A DNA stretch of 64,000 bases from Chryseobacterium panacisoli (GTDB lineage: Bacteria > Bacteroidota > Bacteroidia > Flavobacteriales > Weeksellaceae). How positions within the stretch are numbered: the stretch's first letter is position 1; each line of letters starts with the position of its first letter. Both the position numbers and the translations under genes were made by a program. The stretch lies in the NCBI RefSeq assembly GCF_008274625.1, contig NZ_VTRU01000005.1:124001-188000 (forward strand). Direction: 5' to 3'. Positions 52,273 through 60,423 of this stretch are shown one piece after another. Below the pieces are notes generated by a model, which was given only the letters and a program-made list of their open reading frames with translations, ran no database searches and was not told the origin of the DNA.

Positions 52273-52304
52273 TTTGTTCGATAGATGAATCTTTTATACC
52301 TTTG
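52273..52304 (+). promoter_or_regulatory. Bacteroidetes-type promoter of peroxiredoxin gene
   Basis: TTTG (52273-52276), a 20-base spacer, then TACCTTTG (52297-52304): a full match to the -33/-7 consensus, 32 bases before the start codon. Confidence 0.7.
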
Positions 52305-52336
52305 CCACAGAAATTTAAATATAAAAACAGAAAATT

Positions 52337-52969
52337 ATGTCTTTAGTAGGAAAAAAATTCCCAAATTTAACAATTGACGCAATGTCCGAAATGGGTGACG
52401 ATTTAAGAATCAACATCCTTGATGAAGCAGTAAACAACCAGCAAAAAGTTCTTTTATTCTGGTACCCTAAAGATTTCACTTTCGTATGCCCTACTGAGCT
52501 TCACGCTTTTCAGGAGGCTTTAGGTGAATTCGAAAAAAGAAACACTAAAGTAATCGGTGCATCTTGTGATACTAACGAAGTACACTTCGCATGGTTGAAC
52601 ACACCAAAAGATAACGGAGGAATTGAAGGAGTAACTTACCCACTTTTAGCTGATACTCACAGACAATTAGCTAATACATTAGGAATCGTGGATCAGGATT
52701 TTGAATATAATGAAGAAGGAGAAGAAGTTTTCACAGGTTCTAACGTAACTTACAGAGCAACTTACCTTATCGACGAAACTGGAAAAATTTTCCACGAAGC
52801 GGTAAACGATATGCCTCTTGGAAGAAACGTAAAAGAATTCTTAAGATTAATCGACGCTTACACACACGTTCAAAAACATGGTGAAGTATGCCCTGCAAAC
52901 TGGGAAGAAGGAAAAGATGCAATGAAAGCTGACAGAACTTCTACAGCAGAATACTTAGCTAAGAACTAA
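52337..52969 (+). CDS. Typical 2-Cys peroxiredoxin (AhpC/TSA family)
   Basis: A 210-residue cytoplasmic peroxidase that reduces H2O2 and organic peroxides. The peroxidatic cysteine is C51 in FTFVCPTEL and the resolving cysteine C185 in GEVCPANW, as in typical 2-Cys enzymes. It has the best promoter match in the window. The thioredoxin-like gene 128 bases downstream is a natural electron donor, which suggests a working pair. Confidence 0.95.
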   Translation: MSLVGKKFPNLTIDAMSEMGDDLRINILDEAVNNQQKVLLFWYPKDFTFVCPTELHAFQEALGEFEKRNTKVIGASCDTNEVHFAWLNTPKDNGGIEGVTYPLLADTHRQLANTLGIVDQDFEYNEEGEEVFTGSNVTYRATYLIDETGKIFHEAVNDMPLGRNVKEFLRLIDAYTHVQKHGEVCPANWEEGKDAMKADRTSTAEYLAKN

Positions 52970-53096
52970 TATAATGTGTTAATTTGAAAATGAGATAGCT
53001 TGAAAGCTGATCTCAGGATTATTGAAAGTTATCTCATTTTCTTCTTTACAAAAACATTGGCACATTTTCCAATTAACAAATTTTCAAATTACGATC

Positions 53097-53405
53097 ATGT
53101 ACACAGAACTAACCGAAGATACATTACAAAATATAGTTAACGACAACGAAAAAGTAGTTGTTCAATATGGCGCAACATGGTGCGGAAACTGCAGAATCAT
53201 GAAGCCAAAATTCAAAAAACTGGCATCTGAAAATGATACTATTCCATTTTTATATGTAGATGCTGAAAAGCTTCCTGAAAGCAGAAAATTAGCAAAAGTG
53301 GACAACTTACCTACTTTCGCCATCTTTAAAAACGGAGAACTGGTCAACCAGGTTCAATCTAACCAGACAGAAAGTTTAATTAACCTTTTTAACGAATTAG
53401 CATAA
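53097..53405 (+). CDS. Thioredoxin-like protein with CGNC active site
   Basis: A 102-residue protein, start at the ATG at 53097 (MYTELTEDTL). An upstream in-frame ATG at 53022 would add 25 residues unlike any thioredoxin. The active site is WCGNC (C29, C32) instead of the usual WCGPC, with the cis-Pro loop NLPTFAIF. It probably reduces the peroxiredoxin encoded just upstream. Its stop overlaps the start of the DUF6952 gene by one base (TAATG). Confidence 0.9.
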   Translation: MYTELTEDTLQNIVNDNEKVVVQYGATWCGNCRIMKPKFKKLASENDTIPFLYVDAEKLPESRKLAKVDNLPTFAIFKNGELVNQVQSNQTESLINLFNELA

Positions 53406-53653
53406 TGAAATTACCCGTAATCAGACAGTTTTATCAGAATCAGACTCCTGAAAACCTTGAAAAAACATTAGAAGTACTGGAAAGTTTCTGCGAATTCAGA
53501 GGAACAAGCGAAGAAGACTTAAATGTTGCAGGAGAATTAATTACCAACATTTGCGGAGCTTTAGAAGTTCACGCCAACGTACAGAACGGAATGAGCGAAA
53601 AAGATGCATTAAACTCATTTGCTCAGAAGGTTTTAGGATCAATCGACAAATAA
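53405..53653 (+). CDS. DUF6952 family protein
   Basis: An 82-residue cytoplasmic protein, mostly alpha-helical, with two cysteines (SFCEF and NICGA) about 26 residues apart. It has no signal peptide or membrane segment. It matches the small DUF6952 proteins of Bacteroidetes as I recall them. The start codon overlaps the thioredoxin-like stop, so the two are made together. A role in peroxide or thiol metabolism follows only from this context. Confidence 0.75.
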   Translation: MKLPVIRQFYQNQTPENLEKTLEVLESFCEFRGTSEEDLNVAGELITNICGALEVHANVQNGMSEKDALNSFAQKVLGSIDK

Positions 53654-53845
53654 TATCTTTTGATTATTTTTAATTAAAAGATTATAAAAAACACATACCT
53701 ACAATACCTGAGGTTTTCCTCATTACTATACTTTTTTCTATTCTTTAAGAATCTTTTATTTCAACTGTAAAATGTACTTCAAAGGACTTTAACCGGTCAC
53801 ATGAGGCTGGAAGTTGTATGAAAAATTTCAAGGAATAACCAATTA

Positions 53846-53878
53846 AAATCCCGGTGATATTTTCATCAGGATTTTTTG
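53846..53878 (+). terminator. Hairpin terminator downstream of the peroxiredoxin/thioredoxin genes
   Basis: AATCCCGGTGA / TCATCAGGATT (one mismatch, one G-U) followed by a T run. It is about 190 bases after the DUF6952 stop. Confidence 0.6.
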
Positions 53879-54030
53879 GTTTAAATTCCCAAAGACCACA
53901 AATATAACACAAATGTTTTACACAAATTTCACAAATAGGACAATAGTTATCAAATCATCAAAACTACATGTAATCATCTGTGTCAATCTGTGAAATCTGT
54001 GGTTAAAAAAATGGCTGAATGGTAAAAATT

Positions 54031-54092
54031 TCGGCTGAAGCCATCGGAAGATTCTATAAAGACAAACGGGCTAAAGCCCGTTCCTATTGAAT
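54031..54092 (+). repeat. Composite GGCTAAAGCC repeat, copy 3
   Basis: Unit A variant TCGGCTGAAGCCATCGG (54031-54047) and unit B AACGGGCTAAAGCCCGTT (54065-54082) with tail CCTATTGAAT. Unit B and tail are identical to copy 1. Confidence 0.8.
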
Positions 54093-54130
54093 CTGTGTTA
54101 TCTGTGAAATCATTTGCACCATTTATATTA

Positions 54131-54161
54131 AAAAAAGAATCCCGATGAAAAATCACCGGGA
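54131..54161 (-). terminator. Intrinsic terminator of BI-1 gene
   Basis: On the minus strand TCCCGGTGA / TCATCGGGA (one G-U) is followed by TTCTTTTTT. Its sequence closely resembles the plus-strand terminator near 53849. Confidence 0.8.
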
Positions 54162-54193
54162 CTATTATTATAAAGATAAAATCAACTTATCTA

Positions 54194-54883
54194 TTAGTTT
54201 CTTCTGCTCATCAGAATACTCAGAATATACCAGAATAAAAGCATAATTGAAGCAAAAAGCTGTAATGCCGCTCCTACATATTGGTTCGTTCCATAAGAGT
54301 CTTTCAATTTACTTGTCTGATATAAAATAGTAGCCGAAGCCAGGATTACCATTCCTACTGAAAACCATAATCCAAGGTTAAAACCAAAGATCATCCCTGC
54401 TACAATCAGTCCGATGGAAATAAACCCACCAATCACAATGATATTTCTTAAAAAAGAAAAATCTCTTTTAGAAGTAAATGCTACTGCTGAAATACCTGCA
54501 AACATTGCAATCGTTAAAGTTGCAGCCTGAAAGATTATATTTGATCCTCCTTGTATATTTGTAGCAATAAAAAGCAGAGGCATAAAAATAATTGCTTCCA
54601 AAAAGATGTAAAATCCTAGTCCTAAATACTGAGTAGATTTACTTTGTGAAAGCGACCATTTAGAAGCTAAAACAGAAGCTAACCAGAAAACTCCAATGAT
54701 TAGCAACCAGATATATCTCTGACCAAACATCATTGCGATAAGCTCTGCCGGAACAGTTTTCAATAATATCGTTTCAACTCCAATAAATGCAAGAATAGAT
54801 AAAGCAACATGCAAATACGTCTTCTTGTAAAAACCCGCCTTCTCCACATCCGAAGAATGAGCGACTAAAACATCTGTCATCAT
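54194..54883 (-). CDS. Bax inhibitor-1/YccA family membrane protein
   Basis: A 229-residue inner-membrane protein with seven predicted helices, among them HVALSILAFIGVETILLK, YLGLGFYIFLEAIIFMPLL and VGAALQLFASIMLLFWYIL. The family signature F(K/R)-type N-terminus (VEKAGFYKKTY) and the pore-region acidic residues of BI-1 relatives are consistent. Bacterial members such as BsYetJ are pH-sensitive calcium-leak channels; the role here is unproven. Two adjacent ATG codons start the gene. Confidence 0.92.
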   Translation of the reverse strand: MMTDVLVAHSSDVEKAGFYKKTYLHVALSILAFIGVETILLKTVPAELIAMMFGQRYIWLLIIGVFWLASVLASKWSLSQSKSTQYLGLGFYIFLEAIIFMPLLFIATNIQGGSNIIFQAATLTIAMFAGISAVAFTSKRDFSFLRNIIVIGGFISIGLIVAGMIFGFNLGLWFSVGMVILASATILYQTSKLKDSYGTNQYVGAALQLFASIMLLFWYILSILMSRRN

Positions 54884-54924
54884 AGTTAATATTTTTTTAG
54901 TTAATCGAAAATAAATTTTTAATC

Positions 54925-55371
54925 TTATTTCGCAGGCAATACGCCAAGAATTTTTCCGTCATCCTCAAATACAGCTGTAATAGCCTCTTTGGAAGATGAT
55001 TCTCCTGCATATTTATACTTAATACTTGGATGATTGATACCATCCATCGTTTTGTAATATCCTGCTTTTAAGATTTCAAGCTTTTTATTGGGATCAATAC
55101 CGTCTTTGACTTTTTTAAGAACATCATCCGTTACAATTTCCTTTACCTTCTCAGAAAGCAGTCCGTCGATGGTCTTACGGTCAGAAGCCTGCAGAGCATC
55201 AACAAACTTAAGAAAGTTATCATTGTAAAGACTTACTTTCTCCTTGCTTATAGCAGCCGGCTGCTCTTTTTTCTGGTTACCCTCAACCTTTACACCTGCT
55301 ACTTTCTGAGCAAACATCAATTGTGCACCCACAAGAGCAATTCCCAGCAATAATTTTTTCATAGTATTCAT
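54925..55371 (-). CDS. Exported protein, possible NTF2-like fold
   Basis: A 148-residue protein with a signal peptide (LLLGIALVGAQLMFAQ). A helix-rich then beta-rich soluble part of about 110 residues follows (NDNFLKFVDALQASDR, then HPSIKYKYAG and EAITAVFEDDG). The pattern could be an NTF2-like domain, but I have no firm family. Two ATG codons (55371, 55362) are possible starts. It lies between the BI-1 and acyl-CoA reductase genes, all on the minus strand with gaps of about 40 bases. Confidence 0.72.
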   Translation of the reverse strand: MNTMKKLLLGIALVGAQLMFAQKVAGVKVEGNQKKEQPAAISKEKVSLYNDNFLKFVDALQASDRKTIDGLLSEKVKEIVTDDVLKKVKDGIDPNKKLEILKAGYYKTMDGINHPSIKYKYAGESSSKEAITAVFEDDGKILGVLPAK

Positions 55372-55411
55372 TTTTGTTATCTGGTGAAATAAGTGATGGA
55401 AGATACGAAAA

Positions 55412-56446
55412 TCAGACCAGTTCTAAAAATTTCATGGTATCCACATTATCTGCATAAGTATCAAGACCCGGATTTTGTGCTTCTCCAAACGGAATAGCAT
55501 TCAATCCCAACTCCTCTTTAGACACCACACACTGAATATTTTCTTCGTTTTCAGCAATAAATGCTTTTACATCATCCAAAGACTCATATCTGCTGAAATT
55601 GATTACAGAAAGCGGACTGAAAAGTTTATCATCTTCTTTCAGCATTACAAAATTATTATCCCAGAATTTATCCTGATTCAAAAGATAAACCGCCCTGTTA
55701 TAATCATAATTATTGGCATATTTATTATGATTGATAATATCCTGGTATTCTAAGAAATTTTCAAACAATCTGTCAATGACAAAATCCTGCGGAATGAAAA
55801 TTCGCGTCACATTCCTGCATCCAAGTCCAAAATACTGGAAAATATCTTTTGCTAACAGCTGCAGTTCTGCGTCCGTTTCATCACCTTTCAACACAGCAAC
55901 AGAAGTTCTGTTTTTACGGATAATGCTTAAATGATTCTTGAAATAATATTCCAGATATCTGGCCGTATTATTACTTCCGGTAGCGATTACAGCATCAAAA
56001 TTTTCTAATTTCTCTACAAATTCAAACACTACACTATCGTTGGAGAATTCATTCCATTTCTTTAATAAAAACGGAATCATGCGCTTATCCTTTGAAGAAA
56101 GTTTAATAACAGGAATATGATTGCCTAAAACAACAGACATCACATCATGAAAACCTACCAAAGGAATATTTCCGGCTAAAATAAGTCCAACTCTTTTTGA
56201 TATTTTAGAGGTTGAATAATTTCCAAGCCAATTTTTAATATTTTCTTCAGTCAGAAGATCTGCCCATTGCTGTAAAGCAAATTTCTGATTATCAATAGTA
56301 AACCACGGATTCTCTATTTCAGACCTTTTCAACAATAATTCAATATCTGCATCATCTTCATTGTGATCTTCCGGTTTCTTCGCTAAAAACGCTTTTATAT
56401 AATCACTTAATTTAATAAGTCCTAAAACTTGATTTTCGGTATTCAT
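55412..56446 (-). CDS. LuxC-like acyl-CoA reductase
   Basis: A 344-residue protein of the aldehyde-dehydrogenase superfamily. The nucleotide-binding part shows GLILAGNIPLVGFHDVM and the cofactor strand AVIATGSNNTA. The catalytic cysteine is C210 in FGLGCRNVTR, the LuxC-type context. LuxC reduces fatty acyl thioesters to aldehydes; no luciferase or LuxD/E genes are present, so the acyl substrate is unknown. It is divergent from a ferredoxin gene across a 59-base gap. Confidence 0.88.
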   Translation of the reverse strand: MNTENQVLGLIKLSDYIKAFLAKKPEDHNEDDADIELLLKRSEIENPWFTIDNQKFALQQWADLLTEENIKNWLGNYSTSKISKRVGLILAGNIPLVGFHDVMSVVLGNHIPVIKLSSKDKRMIPFLLKKWNEFSNDSVVFEFVEKLENFDAVIATGSNNTARYLEYYFKNHLSIIRKNRTSVAVLKGDETDAELQLLAKDIFQYFGLGCRNVTRIFIPQDFVIDRLFENFLEYQDIINHNKYANNYDYNRAVYLLNQDKFWDNNFVMLKEDDKLFSPLSVINFSRYESLDDVKAFIAENEENIQCVVSKEELGLNAIPFGEAQNPGLDTYADNVDTMKFLELV

Positions 56447-56474
56447 AATTACTTTAAAATTGGGGAATATTTTG

Positions 56475-56482
56475 TAATTTTG
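56475..56482 (+). promoter_or_regulatory. Candidate -7 element for ferredoxin gene
   Basis: TAATTTTG matches TAnnTTTG, 23 bases before the start codon, in the short divergent gap. Confidence 0.4.
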
Positions 56483-56505
56483 TGCAAATTTAAAAAAAAT
56501 TAGCG

Positions 56506-56856
56506 ATGGCTATTAAAATAACTGATGAATGCATTAATTGTGGGGCTTGCGAACCGGAATGTCCAAACAATGCAATATATGAAGGAGCTGTAGATTGGAA
56601 AGCTTCTGACGGTACGGCTCTTCAAGGTACGATTACAATGCCGTCGGGACTTACTGTAGATGCAGATTCACCACAGGAACCTGTAAGTGATGATGTATAT
56701 TTCATTGTAACTGATAAATGTACAGAATGTAAAGGATTCCATGAAGAACCTCAGTGTGCAGCGGTATGCCCTGTAGACTGTTGTGTTCCTGACGAGGATC
56801 ACGTAGAATCTGAAGAAGCTCTTCTTAACAAAAAAGCATTCTTACACGGCGAATAA
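56506..56856 (+). CDS. 2[4Fe-4S] ferredoxin
   Basis: A 116-residue cytoplasmic electron carrier. The first cluster motif is CINCGACEPECP (residues 10-21). The second is CTECKGFHEEPQCAAVCP, with an 8-residue insertion between its second and third cysteines as in the Alvin-type ferredoxins. A loop of about 40 residues separates the two motifs. It may serve the divergent acyl-CoA reductase, the acyl-ACP desaturase, or other oxidoreductases. Confidence 0.93.
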   Translation: MAIKITDECINCGACEPECPNNAIYEGAVDWKASDGTALQGTITMPSGLTVDADSPQEPVSDDVYFIVTDKCTECKGFHEEPQCAAVCPVDCCVPDEDHVESEEALLNKKAFLHGE

Positions 56857-56863
56857 AAAAATT

Positions 56864-56893
56864 CCGTCTCATTATCTGTGAGGCGGTTTTTTT
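56864..56893 (+). terminator. Intrinsic terminator of ferredoxin gene
   Basis: CCGTCTCA / TGAGGCGG (one G-U) followed by TTTTTTT. Confidence 0.85.
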
Positions 56894-56966
56894 GTCCAAA
56901 AATCCAATTTAACCAAAAATAAAGCTTCGGGAATATATAATCCGGAAGCAACCAAAAAATAAAAAT

Positions 56967-58031
56967 ATGAACAAAAAGCACAACTTCAGCGCAGGGCCAT
57001 GTATTTTGCCACAGGAGGTATTTGAAAAATCAGCACAGGCTATCCTGGACTTTAACGGTATCGGATTGTCTCTTCTTGAAATTTCTCACAGAAGTAAGGA
57101 TTTCGTAGCTGTAATGGACGAAGCGCGTGCAATTGTAAAAAGATTGATGAATCTTGGTGATGATTATGAAGTTCTTTATCTAGGCGGAGGTGCCAGCCTG
57201 CAGTTTGCGATGGTTCCTTACAACCTGATGAAAGTAGGTGGAAAAGCAGCTTACCTGGATACGGGGACATGGGCAGCCGGAGCCATCAAAGAAGCAAAGA
57301 AAGTAGGAACAGTAGATGTAGTAGGCTCTTCAAAAGAAGAAAATTACTCTTTTATCCCTAAAGATTATACGGTTGGTTCAGAATACGATTATTTCCACTG
57401 TACTTCCAACAACACGATCTATGGAACTCAGATGAAATCTTTCCCTGAAGTGGATACCTTGATGGTTTGTGATATGAGTTCTGATATTTTCTCAAGACAG
57501 CTTGATTTTTCCAAATTTGATCTGATCTACGCAGGGGCTCAGAAAAATATGGGACCTGCAGGAGTTACCTTAGTGGTGATCAAAAAAGAAATCCTTGGTA
57601 AAACCGGAAGAGAAAACATGTTTTCTATCCTGGACTATTCTCAGCATATCGCCAAAGAATCAATGTACAATACACCGCCGGTATTCCCTGTATATGCGTC
57701 TTTGCTTACCCTTCAGTATCTTGAAAAAAACGGAGGAATTGCTGCTGCAGAACAGAGAAACGAAGCAAAAGCCAAACTTTTATATGATGAAATCGACAGC
57801 AATCCCCTATTTGAAACTTTCTGCGTGAAAGAAGACCGTTCACTGATGAATGTTTCTTTCAAAATCACTGATGAAAGCAAAAAAGAAGAATTTGACAATG
57901 CATGGAAAGCCGCAGGTATCAGTGGATTAAACGGACACAGAAGCCTGGGCGGATACAGAGCAAGTTTATACAATGCCTTACCTATTGAAAGTGTGCAGGT
58001 TTTGGTGGATGTAATGAAGTCAATCAAGTAA
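56967..58031 (+). CDS. serC: Phosphoserine aminotransferase
   Basis: A 354-residue PLP enzyme that converts 3-phosphohydroxypyruvate to phosphoserine in serine synthesis. The start KKHNFSAGPCILP is the SerC signature. YLGGGASLQFAM and the PLP lysine in YAGAQKNMGPAGVTLVV follow, then GHRSLGGYRASLYNA at the C-terminus. Normal length. It opens the serC-serA-DUF1015 cluster. Confidence 0.97.
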   Translation: MNKKHNFSAGPCILPQEVFEKSAQAILDFNGIGLSLLEISHRSKDFVAVMDEARAIVKRLMNLGDDYEVLYLGGGASLQFAMVPYNLMKVGGKAAYLDTGTWAAGAIKEAKKVGTVDVVGSSKEENYSFIPKDYTVGSEYDYFHCTSNNTIYGTQMKSFPEVDTLMVCDMSSDIFSRQLDFSKFDLIYAGAQKNMGPAGVTLVVIKKEILGKTGRENMFSILDYSQHIAKESMYNTPPVFPVYASLLTLQYLEKNGGIAAAEQRNEAKAKLLYDEIDSNPLFETFCVKEDRSLMNVSFKITDESKKEEFDNAWKAAGISGLNGHRSLGGYRASLYNALPIESVQVLVDVMKSIK

Positions 58032-58058
58032 TTTAAGCATTAAAAATTCAAAGATTGA

Positions 58059-58140
58059 AAGATTGAAAAGCAGTTAATTTAAATTTATTAATTTGCGCCT
58101 CAGTTTTAAAATTTTGAAATATTTATATTTTTCAATCTTT
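58059..58140. repeat. 12-bp inverted repeat between serC and serA
   Basis: AAAGATTGAAAA (58059-58070) and TTTTCAATCTTT (58129-58140) are perfect inverted copies enclosing 58 bases. The first arm is preceded by another AAAGATTGAA. A regulatory loop or a dispersed repeat is possible. Confidence 0.5.
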
Positions 58141-58155
58141 AAATCAAAATAACTC

Positions 58156-59121
58156 ATGAAAGTTTTAGCAAACGATGGAATCTCAAAAGCAGGAGAAAAC
58201 GCTTTAAAAGAAGCCGGAATTGAAATTCTGGACAATAGAGTCGCCCAGGATCACGTTATTAATTTTATCAACGATAATAACGTGGACGTCCTTCTTGTAA
58301 GAAGTGTAACGAAAGTGAGACAGGAGCTGATTGATGCATGTCCCGGCCTTAAAATCATTGGAAGAGGCGGTATCGGGATGGACAACATTGATGTGGAATA
58401 TGCCAAAAGTAAGGGGATTAAAGTAATCAATACCCCTACAGCATCTTCAAAATCGGTGGCAGAATTAGTTTTCGGACATTTCATTTCACTGGCAAGATTC
58501 CTTCACGAATCCAACAGACTGATGCCTCTGGAAGGAGATACTCATTTCAGCGCTATGAAAAAGTCATTCAGCAATGCCTATGAACTTTCAGGGAAAACAT
58601 TAGGAGTAATCGGCTTTGGAAGTATTGGTCAGGAAGTCCTGAAAATAGGAATTGCTTTAGGAATGAAAGTAACTGTTCTGACAAGAAGCCCTAAAACAGA
58701 AGTTCTTACCCTGAACTTTTTCAACGGGCAGTCTGTCAATTTTGAAATCACGTCCACCAATGATATGGATGCATTCCTGAAAGATGCAGATTTCATCAGT
58801 ATCAATACGCCGAAAACGAATGAATATATTATAGACACCCCTCAGTTTGAAAAAATGAAAGATGGAGTCTATATTGTGAATACTGCAAGAGGAGGTGTCA
58901 TCAATGAAGTGACACTGATTGATTTTATCGAGTCAGGAAAAGTAGCCGGAGCTGCATTGGACGTTTTTGAAAACGAACCGAGCCCGGAGTTGCCTTTACT
59001 GATGAACCCTGCCCTATCTCTTTCTCCGCATGTTGGAGGAAATACAGTAGATGCTCAGGAAAAAATCGGTATCGAACTTGCAGAACAAATTATTAAGCTA
59101 CAAAAAGAAACTATAAGATAA
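58156..59121 (+). CDS. serA: D-3-phosphoglycerate dehydrogenase (short type)
   Basis: A 321-residue NAD-dependent enzyme, the first step of serine synthesis. The NAD loop LGVIGFGSIGQEVLKIG is at about residues 150-166. The catalytic residues are in NTARGGVINE (Arg), the Glu region DVFENEPSPELP and SPHVGGNT (His). It lacks the C-terminal ACT domain, so serine feedback through that domain is not expected. The neighbours serC and a DUF1015 gene support the assignment. Confidence 0.94.
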   Translation: MKVLANDGISKAGENALKEAGIEILDNRVAQDHVINFINDNNVDVLLVRSVTKVRQELIDACPGLKIIGRGGIGMDNIDVEYAKSKGIKVINTPTASSKSVAELVFGHFISLARFLHESNRLMPLEGDTHFSAMKKSFSNAYELSGKTLGVIGFGSIGQEVLKIGIALGMKVTVLTRSPKTEVLTLNFFNGQSVNFEITSTNDMDAFLKDADFISINTPKTNEYIIDTPQFEKMKDGVYIVNTARGGVINEVTLIDFIESGKVAGAALDVFENEPSPELPLLMNPALSLSPHVGGNTVDAQEKIGIELAEQIIKLQKETIR

Positions 59122-59123
59122 AT

Positions 59124-60368
59124 ATGCCTGTTTTTAAACCTTTCCGTGGAATAAGACCTCATAGAGACTTCGAGAGCACTTTCCCTACCCATCCACTGGA
59201 TAATTTTACCCAGGAGGAGATTGCAGAGAAAGCTCAAGTTGAAAATACTTACATCAATATGATTAAACCTTATGTTGTAAGTAAATCTAAAGATATTGAC
59301 CGGAATCTGCGAAAGATCCGTTCTACATTTGAAGAACTTCTGGACGAAAAGAAATTGGTCCAGGACAATTCAGCCTACTATCTTTATGAGCAGATCTATC
59401 CCAATAAACAGGTATTCAGGGGACTTCTGGGATTAGCTAGTATTGAAGATTTCTGGAATGGAAAAATCAAAAGACATGAAAGTACCATTCCTCAGAAAAA
59501 AGAAAAACTGGCTCATTACCTTGAAAAAGTAAACCTGCAGGCAGAACCTGTACTGCTTACCTATCCAGCCAACTCAAAAATTGAGCTGCTGATGAATCAT
59601 GAGGAAAAGAATGTTCCTATCTTCAACCATATAGATACCATCGGTATCAGACATAAAATCTGGAGAATAGACAACCGTCTGAAGCTGCAGCAGTTTAAAG
59701 AAGTGATTGATCAGATTGATTCATTTTATATTGCTGACGGACACCACAGAATTGGTTCTACAGCAATAAATGCCAAATATCATAAAGAGAAAAACAAAAA
59801 ACATAATGGTACAGAGCTTTACAACTTTGTCTACAGTTTTATTGTTTCCAATCAATCTATTAAAATTCATGATTATAACAGGATTTTACACGATTTGAAC
59901 GGTATGTCTCCGGAAACTTTCCTGAAAGAACTTGAACACTATTTTCTTATTCACGAAAAAGGAGAAACCTCCTATTACCCTTCTCAGAAATTCCACATTT
60001 CAATGTATATGGACGGGAAGTTCTATTCTCTTCATGTGAAGCACGATCTCCGTTCCAAGGAAATGTCTCTGGATAATCTGGACCACCACCTTATTGACAA
60101 GTATATTTTCAAAAATATCCTGAAAATTGAAGATCCAGACAGCTCAGAACTTATTTCTTATGTAAAAGGAACATCCAACATCAACGGAATCAATCTTTTA
60201 AAAGAAAAAGTAGACAGTGGTGAAGGTAAAGTTGGTTTCGGAATTTATCCTGTAAGTTTTAATGACATGATCAAAATTTCGGATTTAAAATTAAGCATGC
60301 CTCCAAAATGTACATTTATTGAGCCAAAATTGATTACAGCGCTGGTAATGTATGATATGAAACCTTAA
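59124..60368 (+). CDS. DUF1015 protein with DGHHR motif (SerK-like?)
   Basis: A 414-residue cytoplasmic protein that begins 2 bases after the serA stop. Its N-terminus FKPFRGIRPHRD is typical of DUF1015. The motif YIADGHHRIGST (D205-R209) matches the ParB/Srx-fold DGHHR seen in SerK and SbnI, which phosphorylate free serine. Conserved placement behind serA and serC makes a role in serine or phosphoserine metabolism likely. Serine kinase activity itself is an inference. Confidence 0.88.
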   Translation: MPVFKPFRGIRPHRDFESTFPTHPLDNFTQEEIAEKAQVENTYINMIKPYVVSKSKDIDRNLRKIRSTFEELLDEKKLVQDNSAYYLYEQIYPNKQVFRGLLGLASIEDFWNGKIKRHESTIPQKKEKLAHYLEKVNLQAEPVLLTYPANSKIELLMNHEEKNVPIFNHIDTIGIRHKIWRIDNRLKLQQFKEVIDQIDSFYIADGHHRIGSTAINAKYHKEKNKKHNGTELYNFVYSFIVSNQSIKIHDYNRILHDLNGMSPETFLKELEHYFLIHEKGETSYYPSQKFHISMYMDGKFYSLHVKHDLRSKEMSLDNLDHHLIDKYIFKNILKIEDPDSSELISYVKGTSNINGINLLKEKVDSGEGKVGFGIYPVSFNDMIKISDLKLSMPPKCTFIEPKLITALVMYDMKP

Positions 60369-60423
60369 TAAATTCCCATTTTTTCCCTACTTTTATCAAA
60401 GGAAAAAGAAAGGTAAATAAAAA

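Larger units (their letters stand above)
53654..54193. other. 540-base non-coding gap between convergent genes
   Basis: No credible reading frame. It holds a hairpin terminator near 53849, short direct repeats of the ATCTGTG type (about 53975-54001 and 54092-54110), the composite GGCTAAAGCC repeat (54031-54092) and the BI-1 terminator (54131-54161). Confidence 0.7.

Noticed and set aside
53654-54193. A small RNA gene or hidden peptide in the long gap
   Set aside because: Possible frames are short and broken, and the visible structure is explained by two terminators and the dispersed repeat; nothing positive supports an RNA gene.
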